A program made the translations under genes and the position numbers. A stretch of 64,000 nt of DNA from Caballeronia sordidicola (GTDB lineage: Bacteria; Pseudomonadota; Gammaproteobacteria; Burkholderiales; Burkholderiaceae), in the NCBI RefSeq assembly GCF_000729995.1, contig NZ_JNFG01000199.1, forward strand, positions 1 through 64,000, written 5' to 3'. Of this stretch, positions 16,223 to 25,107 are shown in pieces. The notes under the pieces are model-generated. The model saw only the letters and a program-made list of their open reading frames with translations. It ran no database searches and had not been told where the DNA came from. How positions within the stretch are numbered: position 1 is the first letter of the stretch; each line of letters opens with the position of its first letter.

Positions 16223-17726
16223 ATTGCCGGCCGTACTTGTCGTCGAAACGGACAATATCGTCTTCGCCCAAATAGGTGCCCGATTGCACCTCGATCATTT
16301 CAAGCGGCATCTTGCCCGGGTTCTCGAGCCGGTGCTGCACGCCGATCGGGATGTAGGTGGACTCGTTTTCCGCGAGAATAAACGTCTCGGTGCCACGCGT
16401 GACAAGCGCGGTACCCCGCACCACGATCCAGTGCTCGGCGCGGTGATGATGCATTTGCAATGACAGCCGCGCGCCCGGTTTCACCACGATCCGCTTGACC
16501 TGGAAACGCTCGCCGTTATCGATGGAATCGTAGTGGCCCCACGGCCGATGCACCTTGCGATGATCAGCGGCCTCCTTGCCTTGCTCTGCCTTGATGCGCG
16601 CGACGATCGCCTTGACGTCCTGCACGCTCTCCTTGTCCGCAACGAGAATGGCATCCGCCGTTTCCACGATCACCAGGTTATGCGTTCCCACGCACGCGAT
16701 CAGCCGGCCCTCGGAATGCGCGTATGTGGATGACGCCCCCTGAAACATCACGCGGCCGCGCGCGACGTTTTCTTCGCTGTCCTTAGGCAGGATCTTCCAG
16801 ATCGCGTCCCACGAGCCCACATCTGACCAGCCCGCGTTCAACGGTACGACGGCACCCGAGCAGACGCTCTGGTCGTTGGCCAGCTGCTCCATCACGGCGT
16901 AGTCGATGGAGTCCGACGGCGAGGCAGCGAACGCTTCTTTGTCGAGGCGGAAGAAATCGCCGTCGTGCGTGCCGGCGTCGCAGGCGGCGCGGCAGGCAGC
17001 GTGGATGGCAGGCTGGAAGTGCTCGATGGCCTTGAGCCACACCGAAGCGCGCACGATAAAAATACCCGCGTTCCACCAGTATTCGCCGGAGCTGACATAC
17101 TGGCGCGCGAGTTCGAGATGCGGTTTCTCCACGAACTTCTCGAGTTGCCATGCACCCGAGCTAAGCATCTGCTGGCCAACCTTGATGTACCCGTAGCCGG
17201 TTTCTGCATGCGTCGGCACGATACACATGGTGACGATCGCACCGTCCTGCGCGCACTTGGCGCCTGCTCCAATAGCCTTGTGAAACGATTCGGTATCCGT
17301 AACAACATGATCTGCGGGCATGACTACGAGGATAGCGTCCTCGCCGTCCGCCATCGCGTGCATGGCAGCGACAGTCAGCGCGGGCGCCGTATTGCGCGCA
17401 AGCGGCTCAAGGACGAGACGGGCGCGCTTGCCACCGGCTCGCAATTGGTCGGCAGTCGTAAAGCGATGATCTTCTCCGCACACGATGATTGCGTCGTCAA
17501 TACGCGCAGTGCCGTAGGTCAGGCCATCCAGACGCCGTGCGGTGGATTGCAGCAGTGACTGGTCACCGATCAAACCAATCAACTGCTTGGGGAAGTGCTC
17601 GCGCGACATGGGCCACAGGCGTGTGCCCGCGCCGCCGGCCAGGATGACCGGCTGGATCCTGAGCTTGATTTCAGTGGAGGCAGGCGTGAGTGGAGTGGTG
17701 TTAAGTGTCGTGTCGAGAGCGGTCAT
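16221..17726 (-). CDS. bceA: mannose-1-phosphate guanylyltransferase / mannose-6-phosphate isomerase
   Basis: This 501-residue bifunctional enzyme makes mannose 6-phosphate and then GDP-mannose, a precursor of cepacian sugars. The N-terminal nucleotidyltransferase carries ILAGGAGTRLWPMSREHFPK and the mid-domain motif FVEKPHLELA. The C-terminal isomerase is a cupin (RPWGHYDSIDNGERFQVKRI, then LSLQMHHHRAEHWIVVRGTA). The ATG at 17726 was chosen because AAGGAG lies upstream; an ATG at 17774 would add 16 residues. The gene is divergent from bceB across an AT-rich 550-bp region and ends at a bidirectional terminator. The symbol follows the cepacian cluster of Burkholderia, by gene order as well as sequence. 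Confidence 0.93.
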   Translation of the reverse strand: MTALDTTLNTTPLTPASTEIKLRIQPVILAGGAGTRLWPMSREHFPKQLIGLIGDQSLLQSTARRLDGLTYGTARIDDAIIVCGEDHRFTTADQLRAGGKRARLVLEPLARNTAPALTVAAMHAMADGEDAILVVMPADHVVTDTESFHKAIGAGAKCAQDGAIVTMCIVPTHAETGYGYIKVGQQMLSSGAWQLEKFVEKPHLELARQYVSSGEYWWNAGIFIVRASVWLKAIEHFQPAIHAACRAACDAGTHDGDFFRLDKEAFAASPSDSIDYAVMEQLANDQSVCSGAVVPLNAGWSDVGSWDAIWKILPKDSEENVARGRVMFQGASSTYAHSEGRLIACVGTHNLVIVETADAILVADKESVQDVKAIVARIKAEQGKEAADHRKVHRPWGHYDSIDNGERFQVKRIVVKPGARLSLQMHHHRAEHWIVVRGTALVTRGTETFILAENESTYIPIGVQHRLENPGKMPLEMIEVQSGTYLGEDDIVRFDDKYGRQ

Positions 17727-18275
17727 GACGAGGGGAGCTCCTTGAGCTTGATCGGGTATTACAATTTTTATCACGTACTAAATGGCTGATAAATCAAAAA
17801 ACAGAAAAATAATCACTCGATATACTCAAGTCGGTAATTTGGTGCTTAAAAAGTAACGAGAATAGATGATTGAATTTTTTTCTTACTTTTCTGGAATTTT
17901 TTCTCGAAAATTAATTGCCTAAAATTCGGCGGAATGCCTTTGCCAGCAAGGTGTTTAGCGATCAGTAACAATCTGAAAAAAATTCAACAAAGCATCGCCT
18001 GTAGACTGCTGTCGTGGTCTTGATGTGGCCTGATCGTGGGCATGCAGTGGCTTTCAAACTGCTTCGTGACAAAAATAAATACGCGCAAAAACGCGAATTA
18101 AACCGCGCATTATTTTGCGGTTGCAGCATGAATTTAATTCCAGCCTCATACGGGTATGTACCAAGGCGCCGGGCGCTCTCGTTTCTCCGCATTTGCTTGC
18201 TGTTTGCTCCAGGCGAATGCGTGACGCTGAAGCGGGACCCGAGCAGACCGTGTCTTCCCACCCGAGGTGTCTTAC
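17727..18275. other. AT-rich divergent promoter region between bceA and bceB
   Basis: No gene is present. The sequence from about 17750 to 17960 is strongly AT-rich and a second AT-rich patch lies at 18070-18150. Both divergent exopolysaccharide operons must start here. A long leader of bceB is likely. No JUMPstart/ops element (GGCGGTAGCGTG) was found. Confidence 0.6.
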
Positions 18276-19646
18276 ATGTTGAGCGTGCTTTCGAGAATGA
18301 TCGACATTGCGATGGTAGCGCTGGGTGCGCTGCTGGCCGCGTCGTTGCACGCGGGAAATGCCGTCTGGCTCGACGACATGCAAAGCACGCTGCTCGCGTT
18401 TAATTGCGTGCTGGTGATCATGACGTTCCCGTCATTCGGAATATACAAGTCGTGGCGCGGCAAGCCCGTGTATGACCTGCTGTGGCGCGTGACGCTGGCA
18501 TGGCTGATGGTGGAAGGCGCGGGCGTGCTGCTGACCTTCAGCGTGCATCGTGCAGATTTGTTGTCGCGTTTGTGGCTGCTGTATTGGGGCGTCGCCGCGG
18601 CGGCCTTGCTGATGCTCTCGAAGGCTGTTGTGCACGCGACGCTCAAGTTGATCCGCCGCGAGGGTTTTAACCAGAAGGCGGTCGCCATCGTGGGCGCGGC
18701 GCCTTATGGGGAGTTCCTGATCGAACAGATGCGCAGCCGTCCCGAAGCGGGTTTCAGCCCGGTCTATGTGTTCGACGAAAGCTTCCCGGAGCTCACCCTT
18801 GCCGGCGTGCCGGTAAGTCGTGATCTGGGTGACCTCACGCAGCTGGTGCGTAGACGTGCGATTCGCGAGCTGTGGCTCGCCCTGCCGATCTCGCAGGAGC
18901 GGACCATCCACAAGCTCGTCACGGAGTTTCGCGACGACTTCGTGAATATCCGCTTCATACCGGACGTGCGCAGCCTGTCGTTCTTCAACCATGCGGTTGT
19001 CGATCTGCTCGGTGTGCCGGCCATCAACCTGGCTGCGTCGCCGATCACGGACCTCAAGGTGCTGCCGAAGCGCGTGTTCGACCGCCTATTCGCAGCAGGC
19101 GTGCTGCTGTGCCTCGCGCCGTTGCTGATCGTGCTGGCGGTGGCCGTGAAGATGTCCTCGCCGGGACCGGTGTTCTTCAAGCAGAAGAGGAAAGGTATCG
19201 ACGGTTACGAGTTCGAGATCTACAAGTTTCGTTCGATGAAGGTGCACAAGGAAACCAGCGGTCATGTCACGCAGGCGAAGAAGGGCGACAAGCGCGTGAC
19301 ACGCGTAGGCGCCTTCCTGCGCAGAACCAGCCTGGACGAGTTGCCGCAGTTCATCAATGTGTTGAGAGGGGAGATGTCGGTGGTCGGTCCACGTCCCCAT
19401 GCGCTCGAACACGACGACATCTACAAGGACCTCGTGAAGGGGTACATGTACCGGTATCGCATCAAACCCGGTATCACCGGCTGGGCGCAAGTGAATGGCT
19501 TTCGCGGTGAGACGGATCGTATCGAAAAGATGATGGGGCGCGTGAAGCTCGATCTGTACTACATGCAGCACTGGACCTTCGGCCTCGACATGAAGATTGT
19601 TGCAATGACTTTGTGGAAGGGCTTCGCCGGTGTCAACGCTTACTAA
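18276..19646 (+). CDS. bceB: undecaprenyl-phosphate sugar phosphotransferase (initiating enzyme)
   Basis: The protein has 456 residues from the ATG at 18276 (CGAGG upstream; a GTG at 18267 is the alternative). It has four N-terminal membrane helices, a CoA-binding-like Rossmann section (AVAIVGAAPYGEFLIEQM), a fifth helix (FAAGVLLCLAPLLIVLAVAV) and the C-terminal bacterial sugar transferase domain. That domain shows PGPVFFKQKRKGIDGYEFEI, YKFRSMKVH, TSLDELPQFINVLRGEMSVV and GPRPH. It transfers a hexose 1-phosphate, probably glucose, to undecaprenyl phosphate to start each repeat unit. It heads the plus-strand operon that runs to bceK. Confidence 0.92.
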   Translation: MLSVLSRMIDIAMVALGALLAASLHAGNAVWLDDMQSTLLAFNCVLVIMTFPSFGIYKSWRGKPVYDLLWRVTLAWLMVEGAGVLLTFSVHRADLLSRLWLLYWGVAAAALLMLSKAVVHATLKLIRREGFNQKAVAIVGAAPYGEFLIEQMRSRPEAGFSPVYVFDESFPELTLAGVPVSRDLGDLTQLVRRRAIRELWLALPISQERTIHKLVTEFRDDFVNIRFIPDVRSLSFFNHAVVDLLGVPAINLAASPITDLKVLPKRVFDRLFAAGVLLCLAPLLIVLAVAVKMSSPGPVFFKQKRKGIDGYEFEIYKFRSMKVHKETSGHVTQAKKGDKRVTRVGAFLRRTSLDELPQFINVLRGEMSVVGPRPHALEHDDIYKDLVKGYMYRYRIKPGITGWAQVNGFRGETDRIEKMMGRVKLDLYYMQHWTFGLDMKIVAMTLWKGFAGVNAY

Positions 19647-19685
19647 GAATGCTTTGAATAATTTGCCAACCCTGGAGCGCGTGCT

Positions 19686-21077
19686 ATGAAACTCACCATC
19701 ATTGGAAGCGGCTATGTAGGCCTCGTGACGGGCGCGTGTCTGGCCGACATCGGTAACGACGTGCTGTGCCTCGATCTCGACGAGCGCAAGATTGCGATCC
19801 TGAACGGCGGCGGCGTGCCGATCCATGAGCCGGGTCTGCAGGAGGTCATCGCGCGTAATCGCGCTGCCGGACGCCTCAGCTTTTCCACCGATGTCCAGGC
19901 CGCCGTTGAACACGGCGAAGTGCTGTTCATTGCGGTAGGCACGCCCTCCGACGAGGATGGTTCCGCCGACCTTCAGTACGTGCTTGCGGCGGCGCGCGAT
20001 ATCGGCCGTTATATGAACAACTTCAAGGTGATTGTCGACAAATCGACAGTGCCTGTCGGCACCGCGCGTCGCGTGAAGGCAGCGATCGATCAGGAACTCG
20101 CCACGCGTGGCGTGCAGCATATGTTCTCCGTTGTATCGAACCCGGAGTTCCTGAAGGAAGGCGCGGCGATTGACGACTTCACGCGGCCCGACCGGATTGT
20201 TCTGGGCTGCGACGACGACGTACCCGGTGAACGCGCCCGCGAACGCATGAAGAGACTGTATTCGCCGTTCAACCGTAATCACGAACGCACGCTTTACATG
20301 GACGTGCGCTCGGCGGAATTCACCAAGTACGCGGCCAACGCCATGCTCGCCACGCGTATCTCGTTCATGAACGAGCTCGCGAATTTCGCGGATCGCGTGG
20401 GTGCGGATATTGAGGCGGTGCGTCGCGGTATCGGCTCCGATCCGCGCATTGGCTACGACTTCCTGTATGCGGGTTGCGGCTATGGCGGCTCGTGTTTTCC
20501 GAAGGACGTGCGTTCGCTGATCCAGACAGCGGGCGAGTATGACGAGCAGATGGAAATTTTGAAGGCGGTGACGTCGGTGAACGAGGCGCAAAAACAAACC
20601 CTCGCCAACAAGATCGTGGCTCGCTTAGGCGATGATCTGCGCGGCAAGAAGTTCGCGCTGTGGGGCCTCGCGTTCAAGCCGAATACCGACGACATGCGCG
20701 ATGCCCCGAGCCGTGTGCTGATCGCGGCACTGCTGGAACGCGGCGCGTCGATCAGCGCCTACGATCCGGTCGCAACAGACGAAGCACGCCGCGTGATTGC
20801 GCTCGATCTGAGCGACACGCCGGCGCTGCTCGCTCGCCTGACCTACGCGAACGATCACACAGAAGCACTCGATAACGCCGACGCATTGATCATCGTGACG
20901 GAGTGGAAGGTGTTCAAGAGCCCGGACTTCGACGGCATGAAACGCCGCCTGAAGACCCCGCTGATTTTTGACGGCCGCAATCTCTACGAGCCGGAAACCA
21001 TGAGCGAGATCGGCGTGGAGTATCACGCGATCGGACGTGGTGTACGGCAATCGGTGAAGGCGCCGGCCACGGCTTGA
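19686..21077 (+). CDS. bceC: UDP-glucose 6-dehydrogenase
   Basis: This 463-residue NAD-dependent enzyme oxidises UDP-glucose to UDP-glucuronate, the acidic sugar of cepacian. It shows the N-terminal nucleotide-binding motif TIIGSGYVGLVTGACLADIG, the central helix region around MNELANFADRVGADIEAVRR, the catalytic Cys270 in GYGGSCFPKDVRSL, and the C-terminal UDP-binding motif LWGLAFKPNTDDMRDAPS. Length and motifs are normal for the family. It starts 39 bp after bceB. A strong hairpin separates it from bceD. Confidence 0.95.
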   Translation: MKLTIIGSGYVGLVTGACLADIGNDVLCLDLDERKIAILNGGGVPIHEPGLQEVIARNRAAGRLSFSTDVQAAVEHGEVLFIAVGTPSDEDGSADLQYVLAAARDIGRYMNNFKVIVDKSTVPVGTARRVKAAIDQELATRGVQHMFSVVSNPEFLKEGAAIDDFTRPDRIVLGCDDDVPGERARERMKRLYSPFNRNHERTLYMDVRSAEFTKYAANAMLATRISFMNELANFADRVGADIEAVRRGIGSDPRIGYDFLYAGCGYGGSCFPKDVRSLIQTAGEYDEQMEILKAVTSVNEAQKQTLANKIVARLGDDLRGKKFALWGLAFKPNTDDMRDAPSRVLIAALLERGASISAYDPVATDEARRVIALDLSDTPALLARLTYANDHTEALDNADALIIVTEWKVFKSPDFDGMKRRLKTPLIFDGRNLYEPETMSEIGVEYHAIGRGVRQSVKAPATA

Positions 21078-21137
21078 GCCAACTGGCACGCCCAGCTGTT
21101 CAATAAAAACGAAATCGACACACCCACGCGCTGCGAG

Positions 21138-21168
21138 CGCGGCATCGGTTGAGGGACCCGATGCCGCG
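21138..21168 (+). other. intercistronic hairpin between bceC and bceD
   Basis: An 11-bp perfect stem (21138-21148 with 21158-21168, 9-nt loop) is followed within 12 nt by a short T-run (CCGTTTTAACGG). It could be a partial terminator or an RNA processing/stability element that sets export gene expression below that of bceB-bceC. There is no long U-tract directly after the stem. Confidence 0.5.
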
Positions 21169-21195
21169 ACTGCGCCGTTTTAACGGATACAACCC

Positions 21196-21651
21196 ATGTT
21201 TCGACGCGTCTTGATTGTCTGCCATGCGAACGTCTGCCGAAGCCCTGCCGCGGAAATGCTGTTCCGCGCGCATGCCGGCAAGCTAGCGGGTCAAGACGCA
21301 AGACGCTCGATCGAATTCCGCTCTGCCGGCCTCTTTGCCAAAGAAGGCCGTGACATCGATCCAACGATGTACCGCTTGCTGGCGGAGCGCGATGTCGATC
21401 CATCGGGACACTCCGCGCGCCGGCTCGACGAGTCCATGGCGCGCGCAGCCGAGTTGATTCTCGTGCCCGAAAGGCAGCAAATTGCCGCGATTGAACAGAT
21501 GGCGCCGCACACACGCGGCAAGGTCCATCTGCTCGGCAAGTGGGAAGACTCTGAAGTGGCCGATCCGTACGGCGGCCACGAAGTTGCCTATCGCGAGAGC
21601 TTCGGGCTAATTGAACGTCTGGTCCAGGGATGGCTGAATAAAATATGGTGA
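21196..21651 (+). CDS. bceD: low-molecular-weight protein tyrosine phosphatase
   Basis: This 151-residue cytoplasmic phosphatase is expected to dephosphorylate the tyrosine kinase BceF, in the manner of Wzb/Wzc pairs. The P-loop is at the N-terminus: LIVCHANVCRSPAAEM, with nucleophile Cys9 and Arg15 (C-x5-R). The general acid is Asp123 in EVADPYGG. The last seven bases overlap the start of bceE, so the two are translationally linked. Confidence 0.93.
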   Translation: MFRRVLIVCHANVCRSPAAEMLFRAHAGKLAGQDARRSIEFRSAGLFAKEGRDIDPTMYRLLAERDVDPSGHSARRLDESMARAAELILVPERQQIAAIEQMAPHTRGKVHLLGKWEDSEVADPYGGHEVAYRESFGLIERLVQGWLNKIW

Positions 21652-22820
21652 ACCGGTCTCTAGCTTTATCTGTTTCCGTGGTCTTTTCGCTGACGACTTT
21701 TTTGTCGGCATGTGGCGCCTTGCCAGGTTACAACCTGGACACGTCGCGCCTGAACGATTCCGACCCCGCGCCGACCGCGACCTATCCCGTGCACCTGATC
21801 ACGGCGGACGTGATCATGCAGCAGAACCGGCCGGGTCCGGCAGCGGCGCTGCCGCCCACGCGTTTTGCAGATCCTGCGCAATACGTGTATCGCCTGGCGC
21901 CGCAGGACGTGGTCGGCATCACGATCTGGGATCACCCGGAGCTGACCACGCAGCAGGGGCAGACCATGTCGGCGGGCGGCAACACCACGCAAACGATCGC
22001 CGGCGCGCTCGCGCAGCCGTACACCACTGCGTTGCCCGGACAGGCCGATCCGTTCGGGCAGACGGTCGCGCCTGACGGGTCGATCTACTTCCCGTTCGTC
22101 GGCAAGATACACGTTGCGGGCAAAACGGCCGGCGAGATGCGCGATCAGCTCGCAGCGGGTTTGTCGCCGTATCTGAAGAAGCCGCAAGTCGATGTTCGCG
22201 TGCTTGCGTATCGCAGCCAGAAGGTTTCAGTGACCGGCGAGGTGAAGACGCCTGGACCGCTCGCGATGAGCGATGTGCCGCTCACGCTGGTCGATGCAAT
22301 CGCACGCTCGGGCGGCACGAACGCCGACGCCGATCTGCAGCGCGTGCGTCTCACGCGCAACGGCAAACTCTACGTTCTCGACGCCGACGGCGTGCTTGAT
22401 CGTGGCGAGATTTCGCAGAATGTGATGCTGCAGTCGGGTGACATCGTGAACGTGCCGGATCGTACCGACAGCCGCGTGTTCGTGATGGGCGAAGTCAAGA
22501 CGCCGCTGCCTGTTTCCATGTTGAAAGGCCGCCTGACGATCGCCGATGCGCTGACGCAAGCCGGCGGCATCCTGGATACCGACGCGAACGCACGGGCAAT
22601 CTACGTGGTGCGCGGCGCGCGTGACAAGCCGGCAACGCCCGAGATCTACCGGCTCGATCTGACGCAACCGGATTCGCTGCTGCTGTCCGCGCAATTCCAG
22701 CTTCACCCGCTCGACGTGGTGTACGTGGGCACGGCCGGCGCCGTCCAGTTCAACCGTATGGTCAACCAGGTTCTGCCGACCTTGCAGACACTCTTCTACC
22801 TGAAGGAACTGACGCGATGA
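21645..22820 (+). CDS. bceE: Wza-like outer-membrane polysaccharide export lipoprotein
   Basis: The 391-residue protein begins with a signal peptide and lipobox (TTFLSACGALPG, lipidated Cys23). The poly-export domain follows (YRLAPQDVVGITIWDHPEL, then VAPDGSIYFPFVGKIHVAGK), and then two SLBB domains (SVTGEVKTPGPLAM and VFMGEVKTPLPVSM-like). It should form the octameric outer-membrane channel that receives polymer from the BceF/BceI complex. The stop codon overlaps a 17-codon ORF that reaches the start of bceF. Confidence 0.92.
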   Translation: MVNRSLALSVSVVFSLTTFLSACGALPGYNLDTSRLNDSDPAPTATYPVHLITADVIMQQNRPGPAAALPPTRFADPAQYVYRLAPQDVVGITIWDHPELTTQQGQTMSAGGNTTQTIAGALAQPYTTALPGQADPFGQTVAPDGSIYFPFVGKIHVAGKTAGEMRDQLAAGLSPYLKKPQVDVRVLAYRSQKVSVTGEVKTPGPLAMSDVPLTLVDAIARSGGTNADADLQRVRLTRNGKLYVLDADGVLDRGEISQNVMLQSGDIVNVPDRTDSRVFVMGEVKTPLPVSMLKGRLTIADALTQAGGILDTDANARAIYVVRGARDKPATPEIYRLDLTQPDSLLLSAQFQLHPLDVVYVGTAGAVQFNRMVNQVLPTLQTLFYLKELTR

Positions 22821-22870
22821 ACGCTTTTCTGATCGTCGAATGCCTCAAACCAACCGGGGTTGAATCGTGA
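22817..22870 (+). CDS. 17-codon coupling ORF between bceE and bceF
   Basis: An ATG at 22817 overlaps the bceE stop (ATGA). The frame runs MNAFLIVECLKPTGVES and stops with a TGA at 22868-22870 that overlaps the GTG start of bceF (GTGA). A ribosome finishing bceE could thus restart here and again at bceF. It may be a translational coupling device and not a functional peptide. A sequence accident cannot be excluded. Confidence 0.4.
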   Translation: MNAFLIVECLKPTGVES

Positions 22871-25089
22871 GCACGCCAGCACATTCCTATCAGGGCAAGA
22901 CCGAAGAAGAGGACGTCGTCCTCGGGCAGTTGCTGCAGGTGGTCCTCGACGACATCTGGTGGATGATCGGTACCGCGGTGTTCATCATTCTCGCCGCGGC
23001 CGCTTACTGCTACGTCGCGAAGCCGGTCTATTCCGCCGACGCGCACGTTCGTGTGGAGCAGTCCGACAACACGTCGCAAGCGCTCACGCAGACGCAGACG
23101 GGCGCAACCATCGGCAATTCGTCGGGCGCGCTGCCGACCGACGCCGAGATCGAGATGATCAAGAGCCGGGGTGTGGTCGCACCGGTCATCGAGCAGTGCA
23201 AGCTCAACTTCTCGGTGAGCCCGGTGACCATACCGGTGCTTGGCAGCATTGCTGCACGGCTCGCCACGCCGGGAGTACCGGGCAAGCCTTGGCTCGGCAT
23301 GACGTCGTATGCGTGGGGCGGCGAAGAGGCCATGGTCGATTCAATTGAAGTGGTCCAGGCGCTGGAAGGCGTGAAGATGACCATGACGGCGCTCGGCAAC
23401 AACCGCTACTCGCTGGCGACGCCTGAAGGTGTGCCGTTGCTCGAAGGCCGTGTGGGTGAGATGGCGAAGGGCAATGGCGTATCCATCAATGTCACGAAAC
23501 TGGTGGCGCGTCCCGGTACGCGCTTCGAGGTGTTACGGGCCAACGACCTCGATGCCATCGCCGCCTTTCAGTCGGGCATTACGGTCGTCGAGCAAGGCAA
23601 GTCGACCGGCGTGATCCAGATCTCGCTCGAGAACGGCGACCCCGCACGTGCTGCTGAAATTGCGAATGCACTAGCTAATTCGTATTTGCTCCAGCACATT
23701 GAAAGCAAGCAGGCCGATGCGGAAAAAATGCTCGCGTTCCTGAAGAGCGAACAACCGCGGCTGAAGGGTGACCTCGAGCATGCGGAAGCCGCGCTGACGG
23801 AATATCAAAGCAAGTCCGGTTCGATCAACGCTAGCGACGAAGCGAAAGTTTACCTCGAAGGCAGCATCACTTACGAAGCGCAGATTTCCGCGTTGAAGCT
23901 TCAGATGGCAACGTTGGACCAGCGCTTCGAAAGCGGCCATCCGGCGCTCATCGTCGCGCAGCAGCAGCTGAGCCAACTGGAGGCTGAACGTGCGCGCTTC
24001 AGCGAGCGCTTCAAGAATCTTCCGGCATCCGAAGTAAAAGCGGTGTCGCTGCAACGCGATGCGAAGGTGGCCGAAGACATCTACGTGCTGCTGCTCAATC
24101 GCGTGCAGGAACTGTCGGTGCAGAAGGCGGGGACGGGCGGCAACGTGCATATCGTCGATGCCGCGCTGCGCCCGGGTGCACCGGTCAAGCCGAAGAAATT
24201 CCTGATCATGTCGGCGGCCGTGATTCTCGGGCTGATCCTCGGGACTGGCCTCGTGTTCCTGCGCCGCGCCATGTTCAATGGCATTGTGGATCCGGACAAG
24301 GTCGAGCGCCTGGCAGGGTTGCCGCTGGTCGGCCTCATTCCCATGAGCACGGAGCAGGTGAAGCTTGATGCGGAAGCGAAGCGCACGGAGCGTGATCGAG
24401 ACCGTGTCTCACCCATTCTCGCGACCATGCGTCCGAACGATGTCTGCGTGGAAATCATGCGCAGCCTGCGCACGTCGCTGCAGTTCACGCTGATGGAAGC
24501 GCGCAATCATACGGTGATGCTGACGGGCCCGGCGTCGGGTGTCGGCAAGAGCTTTCTCGCCGTGAACCTCGCTGTGTTGCTTGCGGCGTCGGGCAAGAAG
24601 GTGCTGCTGATCGACGGCGATATGCGACGCGGCAAGCTGGAACGTTCGTTTGGTCTGGAGCGTGCGAACGGCCTGGCGGAATTGCTTGCCGGCACGATCG
24701 GACTCGAGCAGGCCATCCGCACCACGCGCACGCCGTTCTTGAGTTTCATGCCGGCGGGCAAGCGTCCGGAGAATCCGTCGGAGCTGTTGATGTCGCCGCG
24801 CCTGCAGCAATATCTTGATGGCCTGGGGCGTGTGTACGACGTGGTTTTCATCGATACCCCGCCGGTGCTTGCTGTCACGGATGCATCGATTATCGGCAAG
24901 CTTTCGGGGACCAACTTCCTCGTGATGCGCTCCGGTGCGCACAACGAAATGGAGATCTCCGATGCCATCCGGCGCTTGCGTTCGGCGGGCATTCCGCTGC
25001 ATGGCGCAATCATGAACGGCATGCCGGCACGTTCGCGTGGTTATAGCCGCGGACACTATGCAGCGGTTGAAGACTACTTGAATGTTTGA
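22867..25089 (+). CDS. bceF: Wzc-like bacterial tyrosine autokinase, polysaccharide co-polymerase
   Basis: This 740-residue inner-membrane protein starts at a GTG. It has a Wzz domain between membrane helices near residues 38-56 and 440-458, a long periplasmic coiled-coil part, and a C-terminal cytoplasmic BY-kinase domain. The kinase has Walker A (TGPASGVGKS, Lys561), Walker A' (LLIDGDMRRG, Asp583/Asp585) and Walker B (VVFIDTPP, Asp663). A short tyrosine cluster follows at the end (Tyr726, Tyr731, Tyr737). Its phosphorylation cycle with BceD controls polymer length and export. It starts inside the stop of the preceding 17-codon ORF. Confidence 0.94.
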   Translation: MSTPAHSYQGKTEEEDVVLGQLLQVVLDDIWWMIGTAVFIILAAAAYCYVAKPVYSADAHVRVEQSDNTSQALTQTQTGATIGNSSGALPTDAEIEMIKSRGVVAPVIEQCKLNFSVSPVTIPVLGSIAARLATPGVPGKPWLGMTSYAWGGEEAMVDSIEVVQALEGVKMTMTALGNNRYSLATPEGVPLLEGRVGEMAKGNGVSINVTKLVARPGTRFEVLRANDLDAIAAFQSGITVVEQGKSTGVIQISLENGDPARAAEIANALANSYLLQHIESKQADAEKMLAFLKSEQPRLKGDLEHAEAALTEYQSKSGSINASDEAKVYLEGSITYEAQISALKLQMATLDQRFESGHPALIVAQQQLSQLEAERARFSERFKNLPASEVKAVSLQRDAKVAEDIYVLLLNRVQELSVQKAGTGGNVHIVDAALRPGAPVKPKKFLIMSAAVILGLILGTGLVFLRRAMFNGIVDPDKVERLAGLPLVGLIPMSTEQVKLDAEAKRTERDRDRVSPILATMRPNDVCVEIMRSLRTSLQFTLMEARNHTVMLTGPASGVGKSFLAVNLAVLLAASGKKVLLIDGDMRRGKLERSFGLERANGLAELLAGTIGLEQAIRTTRTPFLSFMPAGKRPENPSELLMSPRLQQYLDGLGRVYDVVFIDTPPVLAVTDASIIGKLSGTNFLVMRSGAHNEMEISDAIRRLRSAGIPLHGAIMNGMPARSRGYSRGHYAAVEDYLNV

Positions 25090-25107
25090 ACGCGAGCGGA
25101 GCGCTGC

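Noticed and set aside
15104..16255. Open frame antisense to the DUF4096 gene
   Set aside because: It runs through the terminator and has no recognisable domain. The plus strand has the DUF4096 motifs and a ribosome site.
17727..18275. JUMPstart/ops element upstream of bceB
   Set aside because: The leader of this polysaccharide operon was searched by eye for GGCGGTAGCGTG and close variants; none was found.
19086..20597. 503-codon open frame on the minus strand opposite bceB and bceC
   Set aside because: It lies antisense to two clear enzymes and shows no known domain. It is explained by high-GC codon bias.
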